Below are positions 43,562 through 53,127 of a stretch of DNA of 64,000 bases, piece by piece. Below the pieces are notes generated by a model that saw nothing but the letters and a program-made list of their open reading frames with translations, ran no database searches and had not been told where the DNA came from. The translations under genes were made by a program, and so were the position numbers. Within the stretch, counting starts at the first letter, position 1. Each line of letters opens with the position of its first letter. Origin of the DNA: Niallia sp. Man26. Lineage in GTDB: Bacteria; Bacillota; Bacilli; Bacillales; Cytobacillaceae. The stretch spans positions 3,363,001 to 3,427,000 of the forward strand of contig NZ_CP095743.1 of assembly GCF_022049065.2 (NCBI RefSeq), given 5' to 3'.

Positions 43562-44581
43562 ATGATTGAGTTAAAAAACGTTTATAAAACATTTATACAA
43601 AAAGACAACGAAGTGCAGGCATTAAAAAATATAAATCTTAAGGTGGAAACAGGAGATATCTTTGGTGTCATCGGCTTTAGCGGTGCTGGCAAAAGCACGC
43701 TCATCCGCCTTGTTAATCTGCTGGAGCGGCCGACTAAAGGAGAGGTAATCGTTGGCGGTCAATCTCTGCTAGACCTTAACAGTAAACAGCTGCGGACAGC
43801 GAAGAAGCAAATTGGCATGGTTTTTCAGCATTTTAACTTATTAGAATCAAAGAGTGTGTTTGACAATATTGCAATACCTCTTATTCTGCAAAAAAGAAAA
43901 AAGGGAGAAATCCGCAAGCGGGTTATGGAGCTTCTTGAGTTTGTCGGCCTGGCAGACAAGGAGAAAGCTTATCCTAATGAATTATCGGGCGGACAGAAAC
44001 AGCGTGTCGGCATTGCAAGAGCACTTGCCACCAATCCTTCTGTCCTGTTATGCGATGAGGCAACATCCGCTTTAGACCCGCAAACGACAAGGTCAATCCT
44101 CCGGCTGTTAAAGCGAATTAATGAAGAATATAATATTACGGTTATGATTATTACCCATGAAATGGCTGTCATTCAGGAAATCTGCAATAAGGTTGCCGTT
44201 ATGGAACAAGGAGAGATTATTGAACAAGGCACTGTTCTTGACGTATTCTCCAATCCTGCTCATCACACTACCAAAAGCTTTGTGAGCACAATTGTTCAGC
44301 ATGATCTTCCTGCAAGCATGAAAGGCAAATACAAAAACGAGCCTGGCAGCAGATTAGTTAAGCTAGAGTTTCTCGGAAGTGAAATGGCACAGCCATTTCT
44401 TTATGAATTAGTTACTCGCTTTGGAGTAAGTCCGAGAATATTGTTTGCCAACACGGTCGAAATTCAGGAGCATTTGATCAGCACAATGACTGTCACACTG
44501 AGTGGCGAAGACGAACAGATTATAACAGCACTTTCTTATTTAAAAGAACAAGGAATACAAGTGAAGGAGGTGGCTGAATAA
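43562..44581 (+). CDS. metN: Methionine ABC transporter ATP-binding protein
   Basis: This 339-aa ATPase has Walker A GFSGAGKST (38-46), Q-loop MVFQHFNLLESKSV, signature LSGGQKQRVGIARALA, Walker B VLLCDEATSALDP and switch MIITHEMAV. The C-terminal regulatory NIL/ACT-type domain (from about 265; PFLYELVTRFGVSPRILFAN) senses methionine in known MetN proteins and marks it as a methionine-type importer. The ATG at 43562 follows AAAGGA with a 6-base gap. The stop overlaps the metP start by one base (TAATG). No metQ binding-protein gene is adjacent, which is unusual. Confidence 0.92.
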   Translation: MIELKNVYKTFIQKDNEVQALKNINLKVETGDIFGVIGFSGAGKSTLIRLVNLLERPTKGEVIVGGQSLLDLNSKQLRTAKKQIGMVFQHFNLLESKSVFDNIAIPLILQKRKKGEIRKRVMELLEFVGLADKEKAYPNELSGGQKQRVGIARALATNPSVLLCDEATSALDPQTTRSILRLLKRINEEYNITVMIITHEMAVIQEICNKVAVMEQGEIIEQGTVLDVFSNPAHHTTKSFVSTIVQHDLPASMKGKYKNEPGSRLVKLEFLGSEMAQPFLYELVTRFGVSPRILFANTVEIQEHLISTMTVTLSGEDEQIITALSYLKEQGIQVKEVAE

Positions 44582-45240
44582 TGTTTGATACATTTATAAC
44601 GACAGATTTATTTATGCAGGCAATCGTCGAAACTTTATATATGGTAGGATGGTCGCTTTTAATAGGTACCTTGATTGGAGGACCGCTCGGTATCCTGCTT
44701 GTTGTAACAAGAAAAGGCGGGGTCTTGGAAAACAGGCTCTTGTATAATATCCTGAATCCGATCATAAATATTATCCGCTCCCTGCCATTTATTATCCTGC
44801 TGATTGCCATCATTCCCTTTACCAGATTTGTCGTCCAAACGACGATTGGGACAGAAGCAGCGATTGTGCCGCTGATTATTTATATTGCACCATACATAGC
44901 CAGACTTGTTGAGAATTCCATCTTAGAAGTGAACCCTGGTATTTTAGAAGCTGCTGAATCAATGGGAGCAACTCCCTTTCAAGTTATCTGGTATTTTCTG
45001 CTGCCAGAGGCCTTCGGTTCGCTCATCCTCTCGATTACAACGGCAGCAATCGGCTTGCTTGGTGCGACTGCAATGGCCGGAACAGTCGGCGGCGGCGGTG
45101 TCGGCAGCCTTGCGTTAACATATGGCTATCAGCGTTTTGACACATTCGTTATGGTAATAACAGTGATCGTCCTTATTATTCTTGTCCAAGTGATTCAATC
45201 TCTAGGAACCTTTTTAGCCCGTAAAGTTCGGAGAAGATAA
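44581..45240 (+). CDS. metP: Methionine ABC transporter permease
   Basis: This 219-aa MetI/MetP-type permease has five membrane helices. The coupling loop is ILEAAESMGATPFQVIWYFLLPEA, and GGGGVGSLALTYGYQRFDTF is characteristic of MetI. It is translationally coupled to metN. The following gene is the terminator-separated small membrane protein and not MetQ. Confidence 0.92.
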   Translation: MFDTFITTDLFMQAIVETLYMVGWSLLIGTLIGGPLGILLVVTRKGGVLENRLLYNILNPIINIIRSLPFIILLIAIIPFTRFVVQTTIGTEAAIVPLIIYIAPYIARLVENSILEVNPGILEAAESMGATPFQVIWYFLLPEAFGSLILSITTAAIGLLGATAMAGTVGGGGVGSLALTYGYQRFDTFVMVITVIVLIILVQVIQSLGTFLARKVRRR

Positions 45241-45245
45241 AAAAA

Positions 45246-45283
45246 CACCAAAAAACTGACCGCTTCAATAGGTCAGTTTTTTT
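45246..45283 (+). terminator. Terminator of metN-metP
   Basis: The stem AAAAACTGACC/GGTCAGTTTTT (45251-45261 with 45271-45281) lies directly after the metP stop, with a T run. Confidence 0.88.
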
Positions 45284-45373
45284 GGTTGTTACGAAAATTT
45301 CCATATTTACGTGCATTCATTTAATAGAAGCCACAATTCTAAATGGTAAAATAAGATAAAAGGAGTTGGTCTG

Positions 45374-45598
45374 ATGTTTTTTAAAGAAGATAAAAATTTC
45401 GACAGGGTAAGTATAAATATAGCAAGCTATTCTGCTTTTATTTATTGGGGAATTTTTTTACTTATTAACGGCTTTTACGAAACATATGGAAAAGGGCCGC
45501 TAGTCAATTCCCTATTTCTGCTGAATTCGGGATTAGTCATCTTTTTCACTAGTGAAATACTTGCTAAATGGATAAGAAAAAGAAGAACCAATGCATGA
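45374..45598 (+). CDS. Small two-helix membrane protein of unknown function
   Basis: This 74-aa protein has a charged start (MFFKEDKNFDRVS), two hydrophobic helices (about 16-34 and 44-62) and a basic end (KWIRKRRTNA). AAAAGGAG lies eight bases before the ATG, so it is probably expressed. No family was recognised. It is convergent with the carbamoylase gene and unrelated in context to metNP. Confidence 0.65.
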   Translation: MFFKEDKNFDRVSINIASYSAFIYWGIFLLINGFYETYGKGPLVNSLFLLNSGLVIFFTSEILAKWIRKRRTNA

Positions 45599-45619
45599 TT
45601 CTTCCTTGTGAGTACTACC

Positions 45620-46852
45620 CTATTTCTTCAACAATTCCAGCACTGTCTCCAACAGCAGGTTAACTCCTCTTTCACAATCCTCCCATAATGTCAGCTCTGC
45701 TTCGCAATGGCTTTTTCCATTAATGCTCGGCACAAACAGCATTGCTGTCGGAATGTAGCTGGCGATAAATTGGGCATCATGACCTGCGCCGCTTGCCATT
45801 TTTCGATACGAATATCCAAGCTGTTTAACGGCGTTTTCCATCACAGCTAGAATAGCTTCATCAAACCAGACAGTCGTCCGGTCCCACTGCTTCTCTGCCT
45901 TCATTGCACAGCCTTCTAAAGCAGAGACCTCTGTAAGACTCCCAATAATATTCTCCACTTCACGAATGACAGCTGGTTCCTTATGTCTGGCTTCTAAAGT
46001 GAAGACAACTTTATTCGGGATGACGGTGTGTATATTTGGGGAGATATTCATTCTTCCAATTGTGTATACAAGGTCATCTGCTAAAGCTCCGAGCCTTGTT
46101 CGTATCTCTGCGATAATATTATGACTTGCAAATAAGGCATCTTTTCTCATATCCATTGGTGTTGTTCCCGCATGGTCCGACTCACCTGTCACTTCTATTT
46201 CATAACAGACCATCCCGACAACACACTCCACAATGCCAATCGACAAGTTCTCACGCTCAAGCACTGGTCCTTGTTCAATATGCAATTCTAAAAATGCCGC
46301 TGCTTCCTTTAAACGGGACTCTTTTAGCCCTGCATACTCGATTTTGTTTAATGCCTCCTGAAAGGTAATACCAGCTGTATCTGTTTTTTTCAGCATGGTA
46401 TCTTTCTCAAATTTGCCGGATAGAATGCCTGATGCCATCATTGATGGTTCAAACCTTGCTCCCTCTTCGTTAGTAAAGTTGATGACCGTTATCGGAACAG
46501 CAGGTTTTACATTGTTTTCAACAAGTGTGCGCACAACCTCAAGGCCTGCAGCAACACCGAGGACACCGTCAAAACGTCCGCCTTTTTTAACCGTATCGAG
46601 ATGGGAGCCGATTGCTATCGGCGGCTTAGCCTCTTGGCCGGGAAGAGTCGCATACATATTGCCTAGATCATCAACTGTCACTTCCATGCCAAGCTCTTCA
46701 CAACAATCGTAAAAATAATCCCTTGCTTGCCGGTCCTCCTCTGATAGAGACAGCCTTGTTACTCCATTGTTCTTTGTTCTGCCAAAGTCTGCAAATCTCT
46801 CTAATGAATCTTGCAATCTCTTGCCATTAATCAACAGCTTTTGCCCTTCCAT
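45620..46852 (-). CDS. Zn-dependent N-carbamoyl-amino acid hydrolase / beta-ureidopropionase (M20 family)
   Basis: This 410-aa amidohydrolase of the hydantoinase/carbamoylase group has a di-metal site with ligands in IAIGSHLDTVKKGGRFDGVLG (His, Asp), VINFTNEEGARF (Glu-Glu), FLELHIEQGPVLE (His) and MASGAGHDAQFIA (His near the end). The lid/dimer domain has VTGESDHAGTTPMDMRKDA. Given the operon it should hydrolyse N-carbamoyl-beta-alanine to beta-alanine, CO2 and ammonia, the third step of reductive uracil breakdown. Allantoate amidohydrolases look similar, but no other allantoin genes are present. GGAGGAG precedes the ATG. It is the last gene of the cluster. Confidence 0.88.
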   Translation of the reverse strand: MEGQKLLINGKRLQDSLERFADFGRTKNNGVTRLSLSEEDRQARDYFYDCCEELGMEVTVDDLGNMYATLPGQEAKPPIAIGSHLDTVKKGGRFDGVLGVAAGLEVVRTLVENNVKPAVPITVINFTNEEGARFEPSMMASGILSGKFEKDTMLKKTDTAGITFQEALNKIEYAGLKESRLKEAAAFLELHIEQGPVLERENLSIGIVECVVGMVCYEIEVTGESDHAGTTPMDMRKDALFASHNIIAEIRTRLGALADDLVYTIGRMNISPNIHTVIPNKVVFTLEARHKEPAVIREVENIIGSLTEVSALEGCAMKAEKQWDRTTVWFDEAILAVMENAVKQLGYSYRKMASGAGHDAQFIASYIPTAMLFVPSINGKSHCEAELTLWEDCERGVNLLLETVLELLKK

Positions 46853-46875
46853 GCTAACTCCTCCACTTCTTTAAC

Positions 46876-47112
46876 TTATTTAGCAAAGTTTACTGCTTGC
46901 TGCTCTATCAGCTTTACAGCAAAATATTTCCGAGCATTCGCTGTTGATAGATGCACTGTTTCCATCTCTGCCTCTTCTTCCTTAGCATCTCGTTTTGCAA
47001 AATCTACAAACGCTCCATCTAAGTTCTCTGTTACTTTGGCGATTTTATACCCTTTTTCCAAGAGGATATCCATCTGCTCTCTCTCTTGCAGGAACTGCTC
47101 ATAATCTGACAT
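46876..47112 (-). CDS. Small acidic protein of the pyrimidine degradation operon (unknown function)
   Basis: This 78-aa protein has a helical, charged sequence starting MSDYEQFLQEREQMDILLEK and followed by AFVDFAKRDAKEEEAEME and a C-terminal ARKYFAVKLIEQQAVNFAK. It lacks a signal peptide, membrane helix or cysteines. AGGAGGG precedes the ATG. It sits 16 nt after the permease gene and 23 nt before the carbamoylase gene, firmly inside the operon. I do not recognise a family. A regulatory or chaperone partner of the permease or carbamoylase is possible but not shown. Confidence 0.75.
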   Translation of the reverse strand: MSDYEQFLQEREQMDILLEKGYKIAKVTENLDGAFVDFAKRDAKEEEAEMETVHLSTANARKYFAVKLIEQQAVNFAK

Positions 47113-47128
47113 AAATCGAACCCTCCTT

Positions 47129-48604
47129 TTACACTCTTTCAGCAGCAGCATCTGTAATAACTTCTGCCTCTATGTCTGCTCCCTCTACTGCCCAATCGCG
47201 GCCTGCCGTTATTCCTAAATACTGGCTGTCATCTGGATCAACCATTTCTGCCTGCGGATATTTTTTGAACCACCAATATTTTGCTAAAATATAATAAAGC
47301 CCAGCACCCACCACAAAGCCGACAATAGAGGAATAAGCAGACAGCATGTTGGCGATGACTCCACCTACAATCCAGGAAATGAAGCCTGCCAGATTAAAAC
47401 CTTTCAAATAGCGGAACTGGCCGTCTTTTTCATATAAGTCCTGCACATTCACTCTCCTTTTACGAAGCAAATAATAATCGGCGAACAAGATGCCGACAAT
47501 GCTAGTAAGAATCCCGCCAATTACAAGCAGAGCACTGTTAAGAACAGTAAACAAACTCCAAGGCTGGGCGAGCATGCCGATGATGCCAGCAAGGACAACT
47601 CCCACCCAGAAGGGCATTTTCGGTCCGCCCACATTAGAAAAGATGGTCGCAGCCGGTATAACATTGGCCGATGTATTAGTTGACCACTGTGCAAGCACAA
47701 TCATAAGCATTAGAACACCTAATGTAATTCCGCTTGCCGTTTCCTGAAGGGCGACAACAGGATCGGAGTTAGCTACAGCCATATAGGAAACAGCACCAAT
47801 AATGATCATAAAGGTATTCACAATTGGCATGATGATAATGCTGCCCAACAGCTGTGTTTTGTTTCTTTTAAACCAATTTCGTTCCTTTTTCGGTGCCCGG
47901 AAATAGCGGGAAAGTGTTGGCATATCGGCTGCAAGGGTAGCCCAAAAACCCATATTGCTCATAACGACAACCATAAAGGCAGTAAATGCTGCTCCCCCTG
48001 TGACTGGACTTTCCACCCATGTCCAGATATTCTTTCCCTGCTCTACCGCTTTGTCAGACAAAGCAATATACATCCAGCAGGAAATTAAGATAATAATAGG
48101 GGCAGCCAAATCGGCAAAGCGTTCGATTGACTTGATGCCAAGAGAAGTATTAATCAGCTGGAATGCTGCAAACAGCAAGAAACAAATAAACCAATTATCA
48201 AAACCAAATAATAGATTCAAAATGGCATTGATTGCTGTCGAGCCAAAATAGGTGTTAATCCCAAACCAGCATGCGGCAGTGATGCCGCGGACAATCGATG
48301 GAATATGAGTTCCGATTGTTCCAAACGGCGCCCGCATATAGACAGGAAAGGAAAGGCCATGCTCAACTCCAATATCACCGATGATGGTCATTAATACTCC
48401 AATTGCCACAGACCCAAGAAGTGTTGCCAATATCACCAGGCCAAGGGGCAGGTGTATAATTGCGCCTCCTCCAATTGCAAAAGCTGCCAGCACGATGGCC
48501 ATACCGACCCAGATGACGGCAAATCCAAACGGACCAATATTCCGTTCACTTGAAGCAATCGGCAATAAATCAGGTGATCGTAAATAATTGCTTTTCTTTT
48601 CCAT
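47129..48604 (-). CDS. NCS1 family nucleobase:cation symporter
   Basis: This 491-aa transporter has about twelve membrane helices. The NCS1 start NIGPFGFAVIWVGMAIVLAAF, the helix-3 motif FPVYMRAPFGTIGTHIPSIVRG, and a later TNTSANVIPAATIFSNVGGP match uracil/allantoin/hydantoin-type permeases. The aromatic residues of helix 6 (FWATLAADMPTLSRYFR) are typical. In this cluster uracil, thymine or dihydropyrimidine is the most likely substrate. The ATG at 48604 is preferred over a GTG twelve bases earlier because the GGTGAAG site fits it better. Confidence 0.9.
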   Translation of the reverse strand: MEKKSNYLRSPDLLPIASSERNIGPFGFAVIWVGMAIVLAAFAIGGGAIIHLPLGLVILATLLGSVAIGVLMTIIGDIGVEHGLSFPVYMRAPFGTIGTHIPSIVRGITAACWFGINTYFGSTAINAILNLLFGFDNWFICFLLFAAFQLINTSLGIKSIERFADLAAPIIILISCWMYIALSDKAVEQGKNIWTWVESPVTGGAAFTAFMVVVMSNMGFWATLAADMPTLSRYFRAPKKERNWFKRNKTQLLGSIIIMPIVNTFMIIIGAVSYMAVANSDPVVALQETASGITLGVLMLMIVLAQWSTNTSANVIPAATIFSNVGGPKMPFWVGVVLAGIIGMLAQPWSLFTVLNSALLVIGGILTSIVGILFADYYLLRKRRVNVQDLYEKDGQFRYLKGFNLAGFISWIVGGVIANMLSAYSSIVGFVVGAGLYYILAKYWWFKKYPQAEMVDPDDSQYLGITAGRDWAVEGADIEAEVITDAAAERV

Positions 48605-48661
48605 ACCTATCTTCACCCGCCTAAACTTATTTGAATATTGAAAATATTTAAATCACAAAGC

Positions 48662-48682
48662 AGGCTGATTTTATATCAGCCT
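48662..48682 (-). other. Intercistronic hairpin between hydA and the permease gene
   Basis: A perfect 8-bp stem AGGCTGAT/ATCAGCCT (48662-48669 with 48675-48682) lies in the 88-nt gap. There is no T run after it, so it is likely a processing or stability element and not a full terminator. Confidence 0.5.
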
Positions 48683-48692
48683 ATTCTGTCTT

Positions 48693-50111
48693 TTAAATCG
48701 TAATCGTGCTGCCTGCGGAAATTTTCTTTGCTTCTCCATATTTTGCCCGTTTAATGAATTGCCCTGCCCCAGCTTGACCTGTAAACAGTTTATCTTTAAT
48801 GACAAACTCTCCTCTGGACAAAACAGACACAGGCTCACCTGTTACTTCCATACCTTCAAAAGGATTATAGTCGACAGCCATATGATGTGTTTCTGCAGAG
48901 ATAACCCGCTTTACATCAGGATCAAAAATGACTAAATCTGCGTCAGAACCGACGGCGATTGTCCCCTTTTGCGGATAAAGGCCAAACAGCTTTGCTGCTT
49001 TTGTTGACATGATATCTACAAACTGGTTAAGAGATATCCGTCCACCAACCACACCCTCTGAGTATAAAATACTGACACGGTCCTCAATAATAGGACCGCC
49101 ATTCGGGATTTTAGAGAAATCATCTTTGCCTAAATCCTTCTGTCCTTTAAAGTCAAAAGAGCATTGGTCAGAGCCGAGAGTCTGGAGCTGACCTGTTTTT
49201 AAGGCATTCCACAGAATTTCCTGATTATGCTTTTCTCGAAGCGGCGGTGACCAAACATATTTCGCTCCTTCAAAATCAGGCTTCTCTAAATAGGATTGAT
49301 CGAGCACTAAATACTGGGGACATGTTTCTCCCCAAATATCAATTCCGCTATTTCTTGCGGCTGCGATTTTTTCTGCCGCCTCGGCACAGCTTACATGCAC
49401 AACATACAGCTGTGATTTTGCCAGCCCTGTTAATGCTGCTGCCCTGCCTGTCGCTTCTCCCTCTGCTTCCGGCGGCCTTGTTAAGGCATGATAAATAGGT
49501 GCTGTATTGCCTTCTTGCAATGCTTTTTTCACTAAATAGTCGATTACATCGCCGTTTTCAGCATGAACCATCACTAATGCGCCCAATTCCTTGGCTGCAA
49601 GCAACGTTCGAAAAAGAGTCTCGTCATCTGCTTGAAACTGGTTTTTATATGCCATGAACACCTTTAAGGAAGTAATTCCTTCCTCATTAATCATCGCAGG
49701 CAGCTCGTTCAAGGCAGCTTCATTTGCTTCCACAATTTGAAGATGAAAGCCATAGTCTATGACCGCTTTTTCCTTTGCTTTTGCATGCCATGCTTCTACT
49801 GCAGCCTTTAAAGGCTTACCTTTTGTAGTCAGACAAAAGTCGATAACTGTTGTTGTTCCGCCGAAGGCTGCCGCCATTGTTCCTGTTTCAAAATCATCCT
49901 TTGTGACAGTGCCTCCGAATGGCATATCTAAATGGGTATGCGGGTCAATTCCCCCTGGAAAAATATACGAGCCAGCTGCATCAATAATCTCTGCCCCGGT
50001 TTCATCCAATTGACTGCCAATTTGGGCGATTATGCCATTTTCTATACATAGATCTGCCTGATACGTATCTGCTGCTGTCACGATTATTCCATTTTTAATG
50101 ATTTTTCTCAT
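48693..50111 (-). CDS. hydA: Dihydropyrimidinase (D-hydantoinase)
   Basis: HydA opens dihydrouracil or dihydrothymine to the N-carbamoyl-beta-amino acid. The 472-aa amidohydrolase-superfamily protein has PGGIDPHTHLDMPFGG (metal His pair), SLKVFMAYKNQF (Lys that becomes carboxylated), MVHAENGD (His), VVHVSCAEAAEK (His) and QTLGSDQCSFDF (Asp). The substrate loop NGGPIIEDRVSILYSEG is the dihydropyrimidinase form. It lies 23 nt after preA in the same operon. Confidence 0.95.
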   Translation of the reverse strand: MRKIIKNGIIVTAADTYQADLCIENGIIAQIGSQLDETGAEIIDAAGSYIFPGGIDPHTHLDMPFGGTVTKDDFETGTMAAAFGGTTTVIDFCLTTKGKPLKAAVEAWHAKAKEKAVIDYGFHLQIVEANEAALNELPAMINEEGITSLKVFMAYKNQFQADDETLFRTLLAAKELGALVMVHAENGDVIDYLVKKALQEGNTAPIYHALTRPPEAEGEATGRAAALTGLAKSQLYVVHVSCAEAAEKIAAARNSGIDIWGETCPQYLVLDQSYLEKPDFEGAKYVWSPPLREKHNQEILWNALKTGQLQTLGSDQCSFDFKGQKDLGKDDFSKIPNGGPIIEDRVSILYSEGVVGGRISLNQFVDIMSTKAAKLFGLYPQKGTIAVGSDADLVIFDPDVKRVISAETHHMAVDYNPFEGMEVTGEPVSVLSRGEFVIKDKLFTGQAGAGQFIKRAKYGEAKKISAGSTITI

Positions 50112-50134
50112 CGATCACCGCTCCTCGTAGTTTT

Positions 50135-51412
50135 TTATGGACGAACAGAATTTGCTAATGCACCTAATGCGCCTTGGCGCTCGTTCCAAGTCATTGGCGG
50201 AAGTCCATTTTGCATCTGAACCATATCAATCGCCCCTTCCACAGGGCATACAATAGAACATAGATTGCAACCGACACAATCTTCCTCTCTCACTTTTAAA
50301 TAGCTCATGCCGCTTGCGTCCTTTAGCATATCAATGCATTGGTGAGAAGTATCTTCACAAGCGATATGGCATTTATTGCAATTGATACAAACATCATTAT
50401 TGATTTTGGCAACAACGCTGTAGTTGAGATCCAAGTCGCCCCAGTCAGAATACTTCGGCACTGACTTTCCGACTAAATCCATGACAGATGACAGTCCCTT
50501 TTCCTCTAAGTAGAAGTCGAGCCCTTCTATCATATCCTCGACAATTCGGAATCCGTGGTGCATGGCGGCCGTGCAAACTTGCACACCTGTGGCACCCATC
50601 AGCATGAATTCGACTGTATCTCGCCAGCTCGATATCCCCCCAATACCGGAAATCGGCACATTGATATGCGGGTTGCGGGCACATTCTCCAACCATATGAA
50701 GGGCGATTGGCTTGACGGCTGGTCCGCAATAGCCGCCATGGGCGCCTTTCCCAGCAACATGGGGAATTGTTTCCCATGTGTCAATATCAACACCTGCCAA
50801 GCTGTTAATGGTATTGATCATGCTGATGGAATCGGCGCCGCCATGAACAGCTGCTTCAGCTGTTGCGGTAATGTCTGTAATATTTGGAGTAAGCTTGACA
50901 ATAACAGGTGTTGTGGCAACTTCCTTCGCCCAGTATGTCTGCTTTTCAACCAGTTCAGGCACTTGGCCTGAAGCGGCTCCCATCCCCCGTTCCGCCATAC
51001 CGTGAGGACAGCCGAAGTTCAGTTCAAGCCCGTCAACACCGACAGCCTCCACTCGTTTCACAATTTCATGCCATTTATCCTGCTGCGGTTCCACCATCAA
51101 GCTTGCTATAATCGCATGATTTGGGAATCTTTTTTTCGTTTCATAAATTTCCTTCAAGTTTACTTCTAATGGGCGGTCTGTAATGAGCTCAATATTGTTA
51201 AAGCCTGCCACTCTTTGCCCATTAAAGCTGACTGCAGCAAATCTCGAGGATACATTTAATATCGGGTCACCGAGTGTTTTCCAGACAGCTCCTCCCCAGC
51301 CAGCTTCAAACGCACGCTGCACTTGATAGCCTGAATTAGTTGGGGGAGCGGACGCAAGCCAGAACGGATTAGGTGATTTAATGCCTGCTAAATTAATGCT
51401 TAAGTCTGCCAT
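50135..51412 (-). CDS. preA: NAD-dependent dihydropyrimidine dehydrogenase, catalytic subunit PreA
   Basis: PreA reduces uracil or thymine to the 5,6-dihydro form with PreT. The 425-aa protein has an FMN-binding TIM barrel (about 1-320; NPFWLASAPPTNSG, LELNFGCPHGMAERGMGAA with the general-acid Cys, PVSGIGGISSWRD-like phosphate site reading PISGIGGISSWRD). Two C-terminal [4Fe-4S] motifs follow, CINCNKCHIAC and CVGCNLCSIVCPVEGA. AGGAGG lies just upstream. It follows preT by 37 nt. Confidence 0.95.
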   Translation of the reverse strand: MADLSINLAGIKSPNPFWLASAPPTNSGYQVQRAFEAGWGGAVWKTLGDPILNVSSRFAAVSFNGQRVAGFNNIELITDRPLEVNLKEIYETKKRFPNHAIIASLMVEPQQDKWHEIVKRVEAVGVDGLELNFGCPHGMAERGMGAASGQVPELVEKQTYWAKEVATTPVIVKLTPNITDITATAEAAVHGGADSISMINTINSLAGVDIDTWETIPHVAGKGAHGGYCGPAVKPIALHMVGECARNPHINVPISGIGGISSWRDTVEFMLMGATGVQVCTAAMHHGFRIVEDMIEGLDFYLEEKGLSSVMDLVGKSVPKYSDWGDLDLNYSVVAKINNDVCINCNKCHIACEDTSHQCIDMLKDASGMSYLKVREEDCVGCNLCSIVCPVEGAIDMVQMQNGLPPMTWNERQGALGALANSVRP

Positions 51413-51449
51413 AAACGACCTCCTAGTTTTAGTAAAAAGGCATGCTTAT

Positions 51450-52808
51450 TTAAGCTGTCTCTGCTGTTTCTTGAGTCAGTTTCCTGTGAATCGCATAAGC
51501 ACTTTCCTTCCCTTGCTGTGCGGCAGACACAACCATTGCCTCTCCCTGTCCTTTGCCAAAAATCGCATCTCCGCATGCAAATACCTTTTCGTTAGAAGTT
51601 TGATAAGAATTTAAATTAATAGAAATGACTCCGCCATCATGATCAAGTTCAAATTGCTCAATCAGGGGCAAATGACGTGATTGCCCAATCGCCTTTATTA
51701 CGACGTCAACATCAAGCTTGAATTCCGAACCACAGACAGCTGCGGGCTTAGAGCGGCCATCCTCGTCAGGCTCGCCAAGCTCCATTTTCACACACTCCAG
51801 AGCTGTGACGTTGCCAGCCTCATCGCTGATAATCGTTTGAGGAGCTGTCAGCCACTTAAACTCTACTCCATCTTGTTTAGCAAATTCGTATTCAAATCGA
51901 TAGGCGGTCATTTCCGCTGCTGTCCGACGATATACAATCTGAACTTGCTCTGCTCCGAGGCGGACAGAACAAGTAGCAGCATCAATCGCTGTGTTTCCTG
52001 CCCCGATAACTGCTACTTTCTTTCCGACTAAGTGATTCGTAATGGGCTTTGTCTTTGTTTCCTTCACGAATTCAATGGCATCATACACACCATCCAGTTT
52101 CTCACCAGCTATATTCAAGTCAGGGACATTCGCCATCCCTATTGCCAAGAGAACAGAATCATAGTTTTCGAGAAGAGCACTCGCAGAAATATCAGTACCT
52201 ACTCTTGTATTTGTGCGGATTTCCACATCAAGACTCTTCACCTGCTCCACTTCCCAATAGGAAATTTCCTTCGGAAGGCGGAACGAGACAATTCCATAAG
52301 TGTTCAGCCCGCCTGCCTCCTTCTCTGCTTCAAAGATGGTCACCTTGTAGCCAAGCAGTGCAAGCTCTCTTGCCGCAGACAGGCCAGCAGGTCCTCCCCC
52401 GACAATCGCTATCCTTTTGCCATTGCTTATGCCTGCCTTAAACATTACTTGCTTATTCTTTATTGCCCAATCTGTCGCATAACGCTGGAGATTGCCAATC
52501 ATGATTGGCTTTGTAGAGGAGTTCAACACGCAAGCTCCTTCACACAATTCCTCTGTCGGACATACTCTTGCACAGCTGGCACCAACAGGATTGGCTGTCA
52601 TTATTGTTTTAGCAGACCCTTTCATATTTCCTGACGCGATTTTTTTAATAAAAGACGGAATATTAATTCCTGTAGGACATGCAGTAATACACGGCGCATC
52701 ATAACAGTAAAGACAGCGGTTCGCTTCTTCTGTTGCCTCCTGTGCTGAAAGAGGCGGTGCTGCTTCTAAAAAATTAGCGGATAAATTTACTTTTGAAATG
52801 AGACTCAT
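51450..52808 (-). CDS. preT: NAD-dependent dihydropyrimidine dehydrogenase, FAD subunit PreT
   Basis: PreT passes electrons between NAD(H) and PreA through FAD and Fe-S centres. The 452-aa protein resembles the small subunit of glutamate synthase. The N-terminal Fe-S region has CLYCYDAPCITACPTGINIP and GASCARVCPTEELCEGAC. The FAD site is AIVGGGPAGLSAARELALLG, the NAD site AVIGAGNTAIDAATCSVRLG, and VFACGDAIFGKGQGE closes the FAD fold. The ATG at 52808 is set by AAGGAGG with a 6-base gap; a frame extending to 52907 has no site. A probable promoter lies at 52949-52977. Confidence 0.95.
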   Translation of the reverse strand: MSLISKVNLSANFLEAAPPLSAQEATEEANRCLYCYDAPCITACPTGINIPSFIKKIASGNMKGSAKTIMTANPVGASCARVCPTEELCEGACVLNSSTKPIMIGNLQRYATDWAIKNKQVMFKAGISNGKRIAIVGGGPAGLSAARELALLGYKVTIFEAEKEAGGLNTYGIVSFRLPKEISYWEVEQVKSLDVEIRTNTRVGTDISASALLENYDSVLLAIGMANVPDLNIAGEKLDGVYDAIEFVKETKTKPITNHLVGKKVAVIGAGNTAIDAATCSVRLGAEQVQIVYRRTAAEMTAYRFEYEFAKQDGVEFKWLTAPQTIISDEAGNVTALECVKMELGEPDEDGRSKPAAVCGSEFKLDVDVVIKAIGQSRHLPLIEQFELDHDGGVISINLNSYQTSNEKVFACGDAIFGKGQGEAMVVSAAQQGKESAYAIHRKLTQETAETA

Positions 52809-52948
52809 AGAAACCTCCTTATATTTAGGGAAGGATTTACTTCCTATTGATCTATTGGGTATTCTTGTTACTCGGAGTTTTATGGTAAGTCTAGGACGAA
52901 GATTCATTGGTGGAAGGAAAGCTTACAATTTAAGGAATAGTTTCATAA

Positions 52949-52977
52949 ATTATAATTGGTAATTATTTGTTAGTCTA
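52949..52977 (-). promoter_or_regulatory. Probable SigA promoter of the preT operon
   Basis: On the minus strand TAGACT (52977-52972), a 17-base spacer and a perfect TATAAT (52954-52949) lie about 135 nt before preT. It sits within the 319-base gap after the aminotransferase gene (52809-53127), where no other gene is seen. The gap also has a loose ATGGGGGA/TCTCCCAT-type hairpin near 53052-53077. Confidence 0.55.
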
Positions 52978-53127
52978 TATAGTATTCAATCAAGTTTAGC
53001 TTCATTACGAACAGGAGAACAAGCTCTTATCTTGCTTCATGCCAGTAATACCAATGGGAGAAGGCAAATTCCCCCATGATGGCATCCGTTATTCATTAAT
53101 ATTATTAATGGCAGATAATCTTACAAT

